A stretch of DNA of 64,000 nt from Saccharofermentans sp. (GCA_024684815.1 JAIKWL010000030.1:1-64000); one strand, 5' to 3'; counted from the first letter of the stretch, positions 34,277 through 42,876 are shown. A program made the numbers and translations. Notes: generated by a model from the sequence alone, not told the origin.

Positions 34277-35572
34277 TCATTCCTCAATATTCACTATGCG
34301 CACGTAACGGTTCAATGCATATTCACCGTCATGGCATTCGCCCGGGAAATATGCGCTCATTTCGGCCGCTTTAGTAACACGTATCAGACCGCATTTGGTA
34401 AATATTTCAGATAGCTCTTTTCTGTCTTTTGAAGGACAGATCAATCCCGCTGTCTGAAGATGGCATCTTCCCTCATAAAGTGCCTTGCCGATCTCAGTGC
34501 GCGGCAAAGGCTTAACAAGGACGTTGCACATCATGGGCGATAACTCGAGATTGCTGTCGGATGACATTATCACGCTGACGCCTTTGCCTCTTAAAACATT
34601 CTCTGACTTCTCTTCCTTATCCAGATATGCCATTAAACGCCTTGTATAGGCCGTCAGAGTGTCTCTGGCACGTATGCCTATCTCTTCTGTCGCATGCTCG
34701 TTCGCGGCTCTCTCAAGCAACGGGAGGAAGCGTTCCGCGAACGTGCGGATCTCATTCATATCAGAAGTATCAATATAGATCACCTGGCAGCTGCTGCAGA
34801 GAAGCTGCTTCGTGGTTACTATATGATCTGCTAGTCCTTTTAGTTCGCCTTCCGGATCAGTGATTTCATCGAGCTTTGAGATGTAGCAGAATCCAAGCTT
34901 TTGTCCCCACTCGATTATCTTAACGCCGGCAGGCGCAAGACCGCGCACGGCCTCAATAGCCATATCGCTTCCCCAGACACTGATGGCATTGCTCAGTTCA
35001 GCCATCCTGCGCATGCCCTGAATATCGGTCGATGCCGTATCGAAGACGTAGATAAAATCCTTCAGTTCTGGCTCGTATTCGATGAGCTGCATTATGAGCT
35101 TTAATGACAATCCGTTATCAGCTGACGGAAGTTTTAAGATGTTGATATTGCCGGTAAGAAGACCTTCAGCCAGTGAATATGCGGGAAGAAAATCCATGTT
35201 TCCGGCTGAGATATGGAACAGGACACCCAAAGGCATCTTCCTGACCCTGATTCGGGAAAATCCTCCGATCTGATCAGTCACATACTCTTCGGTATTTCCA
35301 AGTTCGGTACGAAGCTTCATGCGAAGATGTTCCTTTGAAAGCAGCACCATAGCCTGCTCTTTATATGAGTCAGCGATATCCTTCGGAAAAGCTGTCAGAA
35401 GATCATCGAATCTGCCCGCAAGAGTATCGATGCGGAGCTTGTCCACCGCTTCAATAACAACTTCAGGAGATAAAGTCTTGGTGGCAAGTATAACGGGTAT
35501 GCGTTCCTTAAGTTCTGTCAGCAATCTTTCCTGCTCTGAGCTCTCGTATGTCTTACCGTCGAAAAGTATCAT
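34277..35572 (-). CDS. luxC: LuxC-family acyl-CoA reductase
   Basis: 431 residues from the ATG at 35572, which overlaps the stop of the LuxE-like gene as ATGA and has GGGGGTGAAGG upstream. Landmarks of the aldehyde-dehydrogenase-like LuxC fold: PLGVLFHISAGNMDFLPAYS (~115), GNINILKLPSADNGLS, a Rossmann-type middle (ISVWGSDMAIEAVRGL) and a Cys-containing active-site stretch TTKQLLCSSCQVIYID (~255) where LuxC carries its acyl-accepting Cys. It would reduce a fatty-acyl thioester to the aldehyde with NADPH. Translationally coupled to the LuxE-type gene; no luciferase gene is present. The product may feed alcohol, lipid or secondary-metabolite synthesis. Confidence 0.85.
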   Translation of the reverse strand: MILFDGKTYESSEQERLLTELKERIPVILATKTLSPEVVIEAVDKLRIDTLAGRFDDLLTAFPKDIADSYKEQAMVLLSKEHLRMKLRTELGNTEEYVTDQIGGFSRIRVRKMPLGVLFHISAGNMDFLPAYSLAEGLLTGNINILKLPSADNGLSLKLIMQLIEYEPELKDFIYVFDTASTDIQGMRRMAELSNAISVWGSDMAIEAVRGLAPAGVKIIEWGQKLGFCYISKLDEITDPEGELKGLADHIVTTKQLLCSSCQVIYIDTSDMNEIRTFAERFLPLLERAANEHATEEIGIRARDTLTAYTRRLMAYLDKEEKSENVLRGKGVSVIMSSDSNLELSPMMCNVLVKPLPRTEIGKALYEGRCHLQTAGLICPSKDRKELSEIFTKCGLIRVTKAAEMSAYFPGECHDGEYALNRYVRIVNIEE

Positions 35573-36672
35573 ACCTTCACCCCCTTCAGGATATCTGCCG
35601 CGCCGGCAGCGCACGTCTTGATGTCATCGGGAGCAACGCGGCCTATTATCTCCAGATAAGGAGACTTGACACCGCAGGGGCATTCACTTCCGTCGTGAAG
35701 GATCCCCAGATCGTCTGTCATGACCGATAAGATCGGTGTCGCGGTACAGAGCGGGGAAATAAGATTAACAAGACCTGTCTTGCCGTTTTCTAAAGGCTCT
35801 AAAGTATCTGCATCTCTGATCACTATTTTGCTGTAAACAGGGACATGGAAGTGATGCGCCGGACATGCAGTATACAGTATCGGATGCTCGACAGCCCCGT
35901 AAAATTCCACGATATTTTCTTCTTCAACTCCCAGTGTCTTTTTGGCAAGCTTATAGAAAGTCTCTTTATCCGCAGCTTCCTGATAGAACTGCTTCCAGCC
36001 TCCACCCAGCATGATCTTCGAATCCTTTGGAAGCTTGAAAGACAATCCGCGCTCTTCAATTATCTTGAACAGGAAAAACGTGTATGAGGGGAATCCCATG
36101 AAACGGACGGGAGCTCTGCCCTTCTCATATTTCTTAAGTGCATTAATGATGCTGTCAAAATCAGGTTTATATCCGTCAGATGTATATTTCAGAATGAACT
36201 TGCGGCTGATTGCGGGAGCTAAAAAAGTCGTCAGATAAGCAGTTTTTGCAACAGCGGTCTTATTGGACCTGTGCGGCTTATATCCCATTACGATATAACG
36301 GCACGGCTTCATGGAAAGGATAGAGTGATATCTCGTTATCTTTAACGACATCTTAAGAGCGGACCACAATGCTCCGAACTCAAAGCGCACATGACTCATG
36401 TGACCGCTCGTTCCGGACGAGGTCGCCATCACCATATAACGGCCCGATCTGAAATCGTGACGCTTCATCAGCATGGTCGGGATCACTGGAATATCTTCGG
36501 CTTTGGATATGTCTTCAGATGAATGAATGCCGAGATTTTCCGCTATTTTTTTATAGTCATCACAGTGAGTGATCAGGTGATCGAAATTCTCTTTGCATGC
36601 ACCTAAAAACAACTCCGACTTCGAGCAGTCGTAAGGATCCTTGCTTGAAAAGAGTTTTCTGCGGAGCTTCAT
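35569..36672 (-). CDS. luxE: LuxE-family acyl-protein synthetase
   Basis: 367 residues from the ATG at 36672 (GGGGTG six bases upstream; an earlier in-frame start would lie before the promoter -10). Adenylation motifs are visible: MVMATSSGTSGHMSHVRFEF (~90, phosphate-binding loop), VRFMGFPSYTFFLFKII, IMLGGGWKQFYQEA, IVEFYGAVEHPILYTACPAH and SVMTDDLGILHDG. LuxE proteins activate fatty acids with ATP and pass the acyl group to a Cys for reduction by LuxC. It overlaps the LuxC gene by four bases, indicating a two-subunit fatty-acid reductase. Substrate not predictable. Confidence 0.83.
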   Translation of the reverse strand: MKLRRKLFSSKDPYDCSKSELFLGACKENFDHLITHCDDYKKIAENLGIHSSEDISKAEDIPVIPTMLMKRHDFRSGRYMVMATSSGTSGHMSHVRFEFGALWSALKMSLKITRYHSILSMKPCRYIVMGYKPHRSNKTAVAKTAYLTTFLAPAISRKFILKYTSDGYKPDFDSIINALKKYEKGRAPVRFMGFPSYTFFLFKIIEERGLSFKLPKDSKIMLGGGWKQFYQEAADKETFYKLAKKTLGVEEENIVEFYGAVEHPILYTACPAHHFHVPVYSKIVIRDADTLEPLENGKTGLVNLISPLCTATPILSVMTDDLGILHDGSECPCGVKSPYLEIIGRVAPDDIKTCAAGAADILKGVKV

Positions 36673-36717
36673 GACAAACACCCCTATGTTAATCCAGGTC
36701 CATACTTCAACAGTGAG

Positions 36718-36723
36718 ATTATA
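36718..36723 (-). promoter_or_regulatory. Extended -10 promoter of the luxE-luxC pair
   Basis: TGTTATAAT on the minus strand (TATAAT at 36723-36718 with TG one base upstream), 46 bases before the ATG at 36672; -35 weak. It implies that luxEC can be transcribed apart from the methyltransferase gene upstream. Confidence 0.5.
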
Positions 36724-36768
36724 ACACGGCAAGACAGATATTGTTTTCGCCATGGAACAGATGACCGC

Positions 36769-37404
36769 TTATCCTGCGGGAGTATATGTCCAGACAGAGT
36801 ATCTCTGCGGCACAGTATGGATATAGCGGCCGCGCACACGGTATATGTCTTCACGGATCTTAAGGTTCCACCCCGGTCTTTCATTCAGATAGAATCCGCT
36901 CTCGCCATCCGCATAGTAATAAAGCCTGATCTCATGTGTAAGCGTCATCTCGAGAAGATTAACGAACAGTATGAATGCATCCCTATCCATCGGACGGTAC
37001 ATGAAAAGCACCGTATAATCGTTAAAATCAAGACCGAATGCATCACCTTCGACTATCTCGACATTTCCGTAACCTGATGACCAGCTTCTTGCAACTTCCG
37101 CAACCCGGGGATTGATCTCCACTCCGGTGAGCCTGCATGAATATCCCTTGCCCAAAAGATAAGCAAGGACACGTCCTTTTCCGCAGCCGATATCAATGAA
37201 GGAATCATCAGGCGTCAGATCAAGATCCTTAAGGACGATATCAAGTCCCTGATAAGGCGCAGACTGGCTGCCGGTCGCACCGTGCGAACCTGTAAAAGGA
37301 GACGGGACGAACACTCCGAGTTCATTCCCGCAAAACTTCTTATCCCTTTTGTTGTCGAGCATGCAGGACAGTCTGAACGATAATGCTACAAACGGATTGA
37401 CCAC
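36769..37404 (-). CDS. Class I SAM-dependent methyltransferase
   Basis: 211 residues with a GTG start. The SAM-binding motif I DSFIDIGCGKGRVLAYLLGK (~68-87) is followed by motif II GVEINPRVAEVA (acidic residue on strand 2) and the motif VEIVEGDAFGLDF. Before it, FVPSPFTGSHGATGSQSAPY is typical of small Clostridial methyltransferases of unknown substrate. Residues after ~150 (MTLTHEIRLYYYADGESGF) hold the probable acceptor region. It lies 18 bases after the CorA-like gene and 96 bases before the luxE start, same strand. Confidence 0.8.
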   Translation of the reverse strand: MVNPFVALSFRLSCMLDNKRDKKFCGNELGVFVPSPFTGSHGATGSQSAPYQGLDIVLKDLDLTPDDSFIDIGCGKGRVLAYLLGKGYSCRLTGVEINPRVAEVARSWSSGYGNVEIVEGDAFGLDFNDYTVLFMYRPMDRDAFILFVNLLEMTLTHEIRLYYYADGESGFYLNERPGWNLKIREDIYRVRGRYIHTVPQRYSVWTYTPAG

Positions 37405-37422
37405 GTTATCTCTATCCCGATA

Positions 37423-38340
37423 TCAGAGCCATTTTTTCTTCTTGAAGAAAAGAAGGCTCAGCACAACGATCGCAATACTGAGAATGATCACTACAGGATA
37501 GCTCCATTCCCAGTTGAGTTCAGGCATATAACGGAAGTTCATTCCGTACCAGCCGACTATAAGTGTAAGCGGCATGAATATCGTTGTAACGACCGTAAGC
37601 ACGGTCATGATCCGGTTCTGCTTGATGTCAAGATGAGCTTTGTAAAGGTCTCGGAGCTGCATCGTATAATCACGCAGAGACATTGAGGTATCGTGAAGTC
37701 TTGCCGCGCGGTCGATAAATAATCTGAAGTATCTCAGGTTCTCCTGCTTAAAGAAGTTGTTCTCGTTCTCCTGGAATTCCTGCGCAAGATCCATCAGCTG
37801 TTCGTAGTGGATCCTTAAGTAACGGATATCGCTCCTTATGTCATTAAGACGTCCTGACGGCAGGTTCTCATCCCCGTCAATGATCGACTGCTCCATAAGA
37901 TCCAGTTCGGTCTCATAGTTCTCCATAAGCCTCAGATCGTCTTTGACTATCTGATCCAGGAAATCATATAAGAACCTCTCAAGGCTCGGCAGCTTCCATT
38001 TCTTGGTGCGCTGTACACCCAGGATGATCTGCTCTGCAGTGTTGCCGTCATCGATGAATATGATCCCCTTCTCATCAAGCGCAAAAGCAAACTTGAGGTC
38101 ATCTCCGGAAGGGTTCTTCCTGTCCGGAATAGCAAACGATCCGGTAAGAGAATCGTAGTTGACTTCAGCCTTGGTCAGGAAGATATCGGAAAGATCAAGA
38201 TCCATATCAATTCCCATTCCGAAGCTGTCTTTATTCTTTGCCCATTCATCGGAAGTAAGGACCGCAACATATTGCTTTCCCGATTTCTTTATCTCATCCT
38301 GAGATACTTTTCTCAATGTCTCTTCGATCACGAAAAACAC
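37423..38340 (-). CDS. CorA-type divalent metal ion transporter
   Basis: 305 residues when started at the GTG at 38340, chosen because GGAGGGG lies nine bases upstream and a TATAAT (38386-38381) lies inside the longer open frame, so earlier starts would not be on the transcript. A cytoplasmic alpha/beta domain and long helices (ERFLYDFLDQIVKDDLRLME, SDIRYLRIHYEQLMDLAQEF) lead to two C-terminal membrane segments with the signature GWYGMNFRY between them and a basic end FFKKKKWL. CorA proteins form pentameric Mg/Co channels. Length is near the family norm. Confidence 0.85.
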   Translation of the reverse strand: MFFVIEETLRKVSQDEIKKSGKQYVAVLTSDEWAKNKDSFGMGIDMDLDLSDIFLTKAEVNYDSLTGSFAIPDRKNPSGDDLKFAFALDEKGIIFIDDGNTAEQIILGVQRTKKWKLPSLERFLYDFLDQIVKDDLRLMENYETELDLMEQSIIDGDENLPSGRLNDIRSDIRYLRIHYEQLMDLAQEFQENENNFFKQENLRYFRLFIDRAARLHDTSMSLRDYTMQLRDLYKAHLDIKQNRIMTVLTVVTTIFMPLTLIVGWYGMNFRYMPELNWEWSYPVVIILSIAIVVLSLLFFKKKKWL

Positions 38341-38380
38341 TTCAGCACACCCCTCCGGAAAATAATTATCCAATGCCGAC

Positions 38381-38386
38381 ATTATA
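38381..38386 (-). promoter_or_regulatory. Extended -10 promoter of the corA-like gene
   Basis: TGTTATAAT on the minus strand; expected start of transcription near 38374, 33 bases before the GTG start. Confidence 0.55.
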
Positions 38387-38431
38387 ACATGCGATGAAAA
38401 AAGAAGTGACTCTGCCTTTACCACATTATAA

Positions 38432-38453
38432 AACCCGGGCAAGATGCCCGGGT
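38432..38453 (-). terminator. Terminator of the redox operon
   Basis: ACCCGGGCA-TCT-TGCCCGGGT on the minus strand, perfect 9-bp GC-rich stem followed by TTTTATAAT; it lies about 90 bases after the alcohol dehydrogenase stop. Confidence 0.8.
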
Positions 38454-38539
38454 CTAATACATAGGGGAGGGGTTTTGAAAACGTGTTAATCGTTCAACGT
38501 CCTTATCTTCACCCGCCAAGTTGAAATGAACCTGAAATA

Positions 38540-39691
38540 TCAGAGCATCATTTCATAAATTTTTGCACAGTCGTTTTCATCAAGCGTAACGAAGCCTGAG
38601 ATCGAGCCTGTCCTTCCGTCACCATAGCAGAGATTCTTTACCAGAACCGGAATATCTTCTTTTTTGCCTCCGAGTTCACCCAAAGTCGAAGGCATGCCGA
38701 TCGAGATAAGGAAATCCCTGAAAGCATCGATGCCTTCTTCAGCAGTCTCAACATCCCATACTCTTTGAGCAACCTGTGTAAAGCGGTCGATATCGTGATC
38801 CTTCACATACTTGAAAACCGCAGGCATAGTTACCGCAAGTCCCGCACCGTGAGCGCAGTCGTAAAGAGCAGACAGTTCATGCTCAATGTTATGGCTGTTC
38901 CAGTCCTGGGATCTTCCGACACCGCAGGAGTTCGTATGAGCCATAGTGCCTGCCCACATAATGTTAGCGCGTGCCTGGTAATCGTCAGGATCAGCGATAA
39001 CCTTAGGTCCCTCGTTCTTCATGGTGATGAGCAGTGCTTCTATAAGTCTGTCCGTAACTTCAACATCTTTGGAATTAGTAAGATAACGCTCGTAGAGATG
39101 AGCCATGATGTCCGTGATACCGCATGCCGTCTGATAAGGAGGCAAAGTCTGAGTAAGTTCCGGATTAAGGATGCTGAACTTCGGGCGGATACCCTCGCCG
39201 CTTGCACCTCTCTTATACATCCCTTCTTCCTTAGTTATAACGGAATCGCCCGATCCTTCACTGCCTGCTGCCGCGATAGTAAGAACTGTTCCTACGGGAA
39301 GTGCTTTTTCGATCGGTTTTCCGCAATAAAAATCCCAGAAATCACCGTCGTAAACAACACCTGCTGCAATAGCCTTGGATGAATCGATGGAGCTTCCGCC
39401 GCCTACAGCGAGAACAAAATCAACACCTTCTTTTTTGCAGAGATCGATACCTTCGTATACAAGTCCGCTTCTCGGATTGGGCTTTACGCCGCCAAGTTCA
39501 ACATAAGCGATACCTGCTTCATCAAGCGAAGCTTTTACCCTGTCCAAAAGACCCGAACGGACTACGCTTCCGCCGCCGTAATGAATGAGGACTTTGGATC
39601 CTCCGAAAGCTTTTACCAGCTTGCCTGCTTCACTTTCGGTACCTTTTCCGAAAACGAATTTTGTGGGTGAGTAGAATGTAAAGTTTTCCAT
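38540..39691 (-). CDS. Iron-containing (butanol-type) alcohol dehydrogenase
   Basis: 383 residues from the ATG at 39691 (AAGGAG six bases upstream, preferred to the Met two codons earlier). It has the group III fold: NAD(P) site KVLIHYGGGSVVRSGLL (~35), AVGGGSSIDSSKAIA (~95), and metal ligands consistent with GITDIMAHLYERY (Asp/His ~195) and the later His pair in AHTNSCGVG and ALYDCAHGAGLAV. The start NFTFYSPTKFVFGKGTE matches the NAD(P)H-dependent butanol dehydrogenase/YqhD group, which reduces aldehydes to alcohols. Last gene of a four-gene redox operon; it could consume aldehydes made by the neighbouring LuxC/LuxE pair, but that is inference. Confidence 0.88.
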   Translation of the reverse strand: MENFTFYSPTKFVFGKGTESEAGKLVKAFGGSKVLIHYGGGSVVRSGLLDRVKASLDEAGIAYVELGGVKPNPRSGLVYEGIDLCKKEGVDFVLAVGGGSSIDSSKAIAAGVVYDGDFWDFYCGKPIEKALPVGTVLTIAAAGSEGSGDSVITKEEGMYKRGASGEGIRPKFSILNPELTQTLPPYQTACGITDIMAHLYERYLTNSKDVEVTDRLIEALLITMKNEGPKVIADPDDYQARANIMWAGTMAHTNSCGVGRSQDWNSHNIEHELSALYDCAHGAGLAVTMPAVFKYVKDHDIDRFTQVAQRVWDVETAEEGIDAFRDFLISIGMPSTLGELGGKKEDIPVLVKNLCYGDGRTGSISGFVTLDENDCAKIYEMML

Positions 39692-39726
39692 GGTCATCTC
39701 CTTAAATTATATTGTTGTCCGTAAAT

Positions 39727-40452
39727 CTACTTTATGCTATTTACAGCTTCTTTTAATGTCATTCCGGCAAAATCCTGTGCGTGGAAGATTTGGCCGTTGA
39801 TACTGTTATCGACAAACGCACCTACAATAACGCCGGGAATGGCACTCTCGGGTGCATTGGGAGCATTGGGACCTCCGAGATCTGTCCGGCACCAGCCCGG
39901 ATCTGCGAGGTTCATTGCAACACCTGTTCCTTCAAGTCTTGAAGCCATATCCTTTGTGATCTTATCAAGTGCTGCTTTCGCTGCAGAATAACCTGCCTGC
40001 TCGGGTTCTTTATCGATACCGCTCGTCGTGTTTACAATGCGACCGAAACCTCTGCTGATCATCTTCGGGAGATAGTGATAACAGATCATTGCAGGTGCGA
40101 TAGTATTGACATTAAAACTTACCGTATAGTCTTCCGGAGGTGTCGAAAAATAATCCTTTCTGTAAGCGATCTGAAGTCCTGCATTATTGAGTATGACATC
40201 AACATCAACACCGAGTCTGTCTATGTCTTTGAGCATTTTTGAGACCGAAGCCATATCGTTCAGATCGGCTGCAAAAGAGTAGCAGAATGCTCCCATGTCA
40301 ACCAGTTCACCTTCAAGTGAATCAGTATGCTTCAGATCCCTGCTCTGAAGTATCAGGTTGCAGCCCTGTTCTGCCATAGCTTTTGCTGCAAGTCTTCCGA
40401 TACCTCTTGAAGCGCCTGTAATAAGTACCCATTTTCCCCTGAGATTGATCAT
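39727..40452 (-). CDS. Short-chain dehydrogenase/reductase (SDR)
   Basis: 241 residues; AGGGAG precedes the ATG. Classical SDR motifs: cofactor loop TGASRGIG (~14-21), strand-4 NNAG (~90), and the catalytic Ser-Tyr-Lys in VNTTSGIDKEPEQAGYSAAKAALDK (given here as Ser near 143, Tyr ~155, Lys ~159). NADP preference is plausible because a basic residue (LQSRDLKH) follows the second strand. Substrate unknown. It is the third gene of the flavodoxin/nitroreductase/SDR/alcohol dehydrogenase operon, with 15-35 base gaps. Confidence 0.87.
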   Translation of the reverse strand: MINLRGKWVLITGASRGIGRLAAKAMAEQGCNLILQSRDLKHTDSLEGELVDMGAFCYSFAADLNDMASVSKMLKDIDRLGVDVDVILNNAGLQIAYRKDYFSTPPEDYTVSFNVNTIAPAMICYHYLPKMISRGFGRIVNTTSGIDKEPEQAGYSAAKAALDKITKDMASRLEGTGVAMNLADPGWCRTDLGGPNAPNAPESAIPGVIVGAFVDNSINGQIFHAQDFAGMTLKEAVNSIK

Positions 40453-40467
40453 TGTTTTTCTCCCTGT

Positions 40468-40992
40468 TTAAACGTAATAAACGTAGTTTTCTTTTCGCGG
40501 TGCCGGAGCCTTTACAGGTTCTGCCGCATAACCCAGTGCGCAGTGACCGATGCCTTCGTAATCACCCGTGATGCCGAGCTTTGAAAGGAAGTTTTTCCCG
40601 AATTCAGAGTCGAATTCCTCCTTGGCCCTGTGAATCCAGATACTTGATACGCCTAAGCTTTCTGCCGCATTCATGAGGTTGCCCATAACGAGTGATCCGT
40701 CGTAGATATATGTCGGAATGCTCCTTACTGCAAGAACTATCAGTATGACCGGAGCGCCGTAGAAAGGATCGAATCCCTCAGGCCAGCCTCCGATCTTACG
40801 GTTAGCTTCCGAGATGGCATCTCTTGCTTCTTTATCCGTAACAGCAATGATTATGGGGCTCTGCTTGCCCATGCCGGTCGCAGAATATGTGCCAGCTCTG
40901 ATAATTGCCTTGAGGTCATCCTCATTAACCATGTCAGGCTTAAAACTTCTGCAGCTTCTTCTGGTCTCCAATACTTTTAATGTCTCGTTCAT
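40468..40992 (-). CDS. Nitroreductase-family flavoprotein
   Basis: 174 residues; GGAGGTG precedes the ATG. The FMN-binding start LETRRSCRSFKPD (RRSxRxF motif), IRAGTYSATGMGKQSP, DGSLVMGNLMNAAESLGVSS and the end GYAAEPVKAPAPRKENYV are standard for small oxygen-insensitive nitro/enoate reductases. It would be a homodimer with FMN. Co-transcribed with the flavodoxin-like gene 21 bases upstream, a likely electron-transfer pairing. Confidence 0.87.
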   Translation of the reverse strand: MNETLKVLETRRSCRSFKPDMVNEDDLKAIIRAGTYSATGMGKQSPIIIAVTDKEARDAISEANRKIGGWPEGFDPFYGAPVILIVLAVRSIPTYIYDGSLVMGNLMNAAESLGVSSIWIHRAKEEFDSEFGKNFLSKLGITGDYEGIGHCALGYAAEPVKAPAPRKENYVYYV

Positions 40993-41013
40993 CTTACGGC
41001 ACCTCCTTCATGC

Positions 41014-41490
41014 TCAAAGATATTCTCCGGCCCATGCCTTCAATTCTTCTTCAGAAGCTTTTGCTTTGAACCTCTTTCCTTCAACTGCTTTGGAACCTTT
41101 GGCAAGAGCACCTATGTTTTCCCCTGATCTGCCGATCCCGCTCGATCCGGACGTCGCAAAGGGAACTATGGTCTTGCCTGTAAAATCATAGCTTTCCGCA
41201 AATGTATCAATAACAGAAGGCTCCCTGTACCACCATACAGGGAAGCCTATGAAAACTACATCATACTGTGAAATATCTTCGACTTTGGAAGCGATCTCCG
41301 GCCTGGATGAAAGATCCTTCATCTCAACAGAACTCCTGCTTTTGGGATTCATCCAGTTAAGATCTGATTTGGTATAAGGGTCTGAAGGCACGATCTCGAA
41401 AAGATCCGCGCCTGTTGCGTTTGCGAGCTTAACCGCAAGTTCTTTAGTTACTCCGCTTGCCGAGAAAAATGCGACCAGTGCTTTAGCCAT
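41014..41490 (-). CDS. Flavodoxin-like protein
   Basis: 158 residues; GGGGG precedes the ATG. The N-terminal FMN phosphate loop FFSASGVTKELAVKLA (~8-23), the second motif VFIGFPVWWYREPSVIDTF (~76) and KTIVPFATSGSSGIGRSGEN mark the Flavodoxin_4 group found in many Clostridia, often annotated as flavodoxin or NADPH-dependent reductase. First gene of the redox operon, downstream of the XRE-type regulator. A long inverted repeat surrounds its promoter. Confidence 0.86.
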   Translation of the reverse strand: MAKALVAFFSASGVTKELAVKLANATGADLFEIVPSDPYTKSDLNWMNPKSRSSVEMKDLSSRPEIASKVEDISQYDVVFIGFPVWWYREPSVIDTFAESYDFTGKTIVPFATSGSSGIGRSGENIGALAKGSKAVEGKRFKAKASEEELKAWAGEYL

Positions 41491-41501
41491 ATTATTACCC
41501 C

Positions 41502-41542
41502 CTGTAATTCTGATACGTAATATCTATTTTGCGGAATTACAG
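41502..41542. promoter_or_regulatory. Inverted repeat at the redox-operon promoter
   Basis: CTGTAATTC (41502-41510) and GAATTACAG (41534-41542) are perfect 9-bp arms 23 bases apart, flanking a candidate -10 (TAGATA, minus strand) of the flavodoxin gene. Looks like an operator for a dimeric regulator. Confidence 0.5.
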
Positions 41543-41571
41543 TAATGAAGTATATCACATGGCTTGCTTTT

Positions 41572-42687
41572 TTAATTGCTCATCCTATCTTTTCGGTAGG
41601 GATTATCATCCGAGGCATCAAAACCCGGGAGCAGATACTCTTCTTTCATGTACTCATGAACGTCAACATCAAGGAAATAGTTGCAGAAAACTATCGCACA
41701 GTATGTGATCTTCGTGTTGTCCGTTTTATCCTCGGGTATCATGGCATAGACAAATCCGTAGTATTCATCTGAATCCATCGCGACGATATCGTATCCCTCA
41801 GGCTCACCCGTAACGGTATAGATGCCTTCATAATCCTCGACACCGATCGCCTCAAGTCTTGCGATCTCCGCATCATATGCATCTCCATAATCCAGAGTCA
41901 TATAAACGATGTACTGGGGATCCCAGGGGTTATAGTATGTAAGCTGGAATTCGCCGGCGGGAACATCGATCGTCTCAGGGAAGATATCGAATATCGGCTG
42001 TTTCCCCATGTTGTATTCAGTATTGATCTCCTTGCTGTGGATATATATGTTGTATTCCGAGATATCGTTCGTAACCTTGACCTTCGCACTGTAAAAGCTC
42101 AATGTGAACATGCCTACCACCAGAAAACCTCCGAGCACAACGTGTGTTACTGCCGCAAGCAGCACTATGGTCAAAACTCTTATTGTGATCACGAGCTTTC
42201 TGTGCCTGCTGATCTTCTTTAAGATCCCTGTTACATATAACGTGATTATCGACATCGCAACAAATGCAAAGAATGTCAATAATATCGCCAGTGATCTTCT
42301 GAGATCCGGATCCGTCACATCGTAACCCGGTATCTGCAGGATCAATGCGGTCATTGTTATTATCACTCCTGCTATCCCCGCTATCTGCACGCCCCTTAAC
42401 ATGCGGTCCTTCTCATTGCCCGCATAGGTCGCCATCTTCTCCGCGACCTCTCTTGTCTCTTTATCCATCATCTCGCTTTTCCTTTCCCCGTCTATGATCT
42501 CTCTTACGTCGACATCATAGAAATCGGCTATCTCAACTAATAATGAGATGTCCGGAAGATTTGTTCCCGTTTCCCATCTCGATACGGACCTGTTGCTGAC
42601 GTTGAACTGCTTAGCCAGATGTTCCTGGGTAAGCTTTTTCTCATTGCGCAAGGTCTTAAGAAATTTTCCGATCTTCTTCTGATCCAA
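41572..42687 (-). CDS. XRE-family regulator with membrane-anchored C-terminal region
   Basis: 371 residues if started at the TTG at 42687, giving MDQKKIGKFLKTLRNEKKLT, the usual beginning of this family; SD-like AAAGGA lies 11 bases away, and an ATG five codons earlier overlaps it, so the start is uncertain. The helix-turn-helix is clear (LTQEHLAKQFNVSNRSVSRW, ~18-40). Three or four hydrophobic segments follow (~105-125, ~140-165, ~180-205), then an extracytoplasmic tail of ~160 residues (DISEYNIYIHSKEINTEYNM...). The layout suggests a one-component sensor. It precedes the redox operon on the same strand and faces the zinc-ribbon gene; inverted repeats lie in the shared upstream region. Confidence 0.8.
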   Translation of the reverse strand: MDQKKIGKFLKTLRNEKKLTQEHLAKQFNVSNRSVSRWETGTNLPDISLLVEIADFYDVDVREIIDGERKSEMMDKETREVAEKMATYAGNEKDRMLRGVQIAGIAGVIITMTALILQIPGYDVTDPDLRRSLAILLTFFAFVAMSIITLYVTGILKKISRHRKLVITIRVLTIVLLAAVTHVVLGGFLVVGMFTLSFYSAKVKVTNDISEYNIYIHSKEINTEYNMGKQPIFDIFPETIDVPAGEFQLTYYNPWDPQYIVYMTLDYGDAYDAEIARLEAIGVEDYEGIYTVTGEPEGYDIVAMDSDEYYGFVYAMIPEDKTDNTKITYCAIVFCNYFLDVDVHEYMKEEYLLPGFDASDDNPYRKDRMSN

Positions 42688-42781
42688 GACCCAAAACATC
42701 CTTTCGTTCACCGTCAGGATAATCCCGCACCCCTGAAAAGAACACGACACAAAGCGAGAAATGGCGTGTTTCCGGGTATTT

Positions 42782-42829
42782 GGACACGGTGTGTCCGGTT
42801 CTACGGAAATATTATATTACGAATAATAT
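42782..42829. promoter_or_regulatory. Two inverted repeats upstream of the XRE-type regulator
   Basis: GGACAC-GGT-GTGTCC (42782-42796) and ATATTAT-ATTACGA-ATAATAT (42809-42829), both perfect, sit in the divergent region. They are candidate operators, for example for autoregulation by the adjacent helix-turn-helix protein. Confidence 0.5.
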
Positions 42830-42876
42830 CCAAATTCGTCCGTCTTCTGCAGGCTTCAGTTTGTATACAAATATTT

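Noticed and set aside
34277..36672. Bioluminescence operon
   Set aside because: Only luxE- and luxC-type genes are present; there is no luxA or luxB, and the surroundings indicate an anaerobe.
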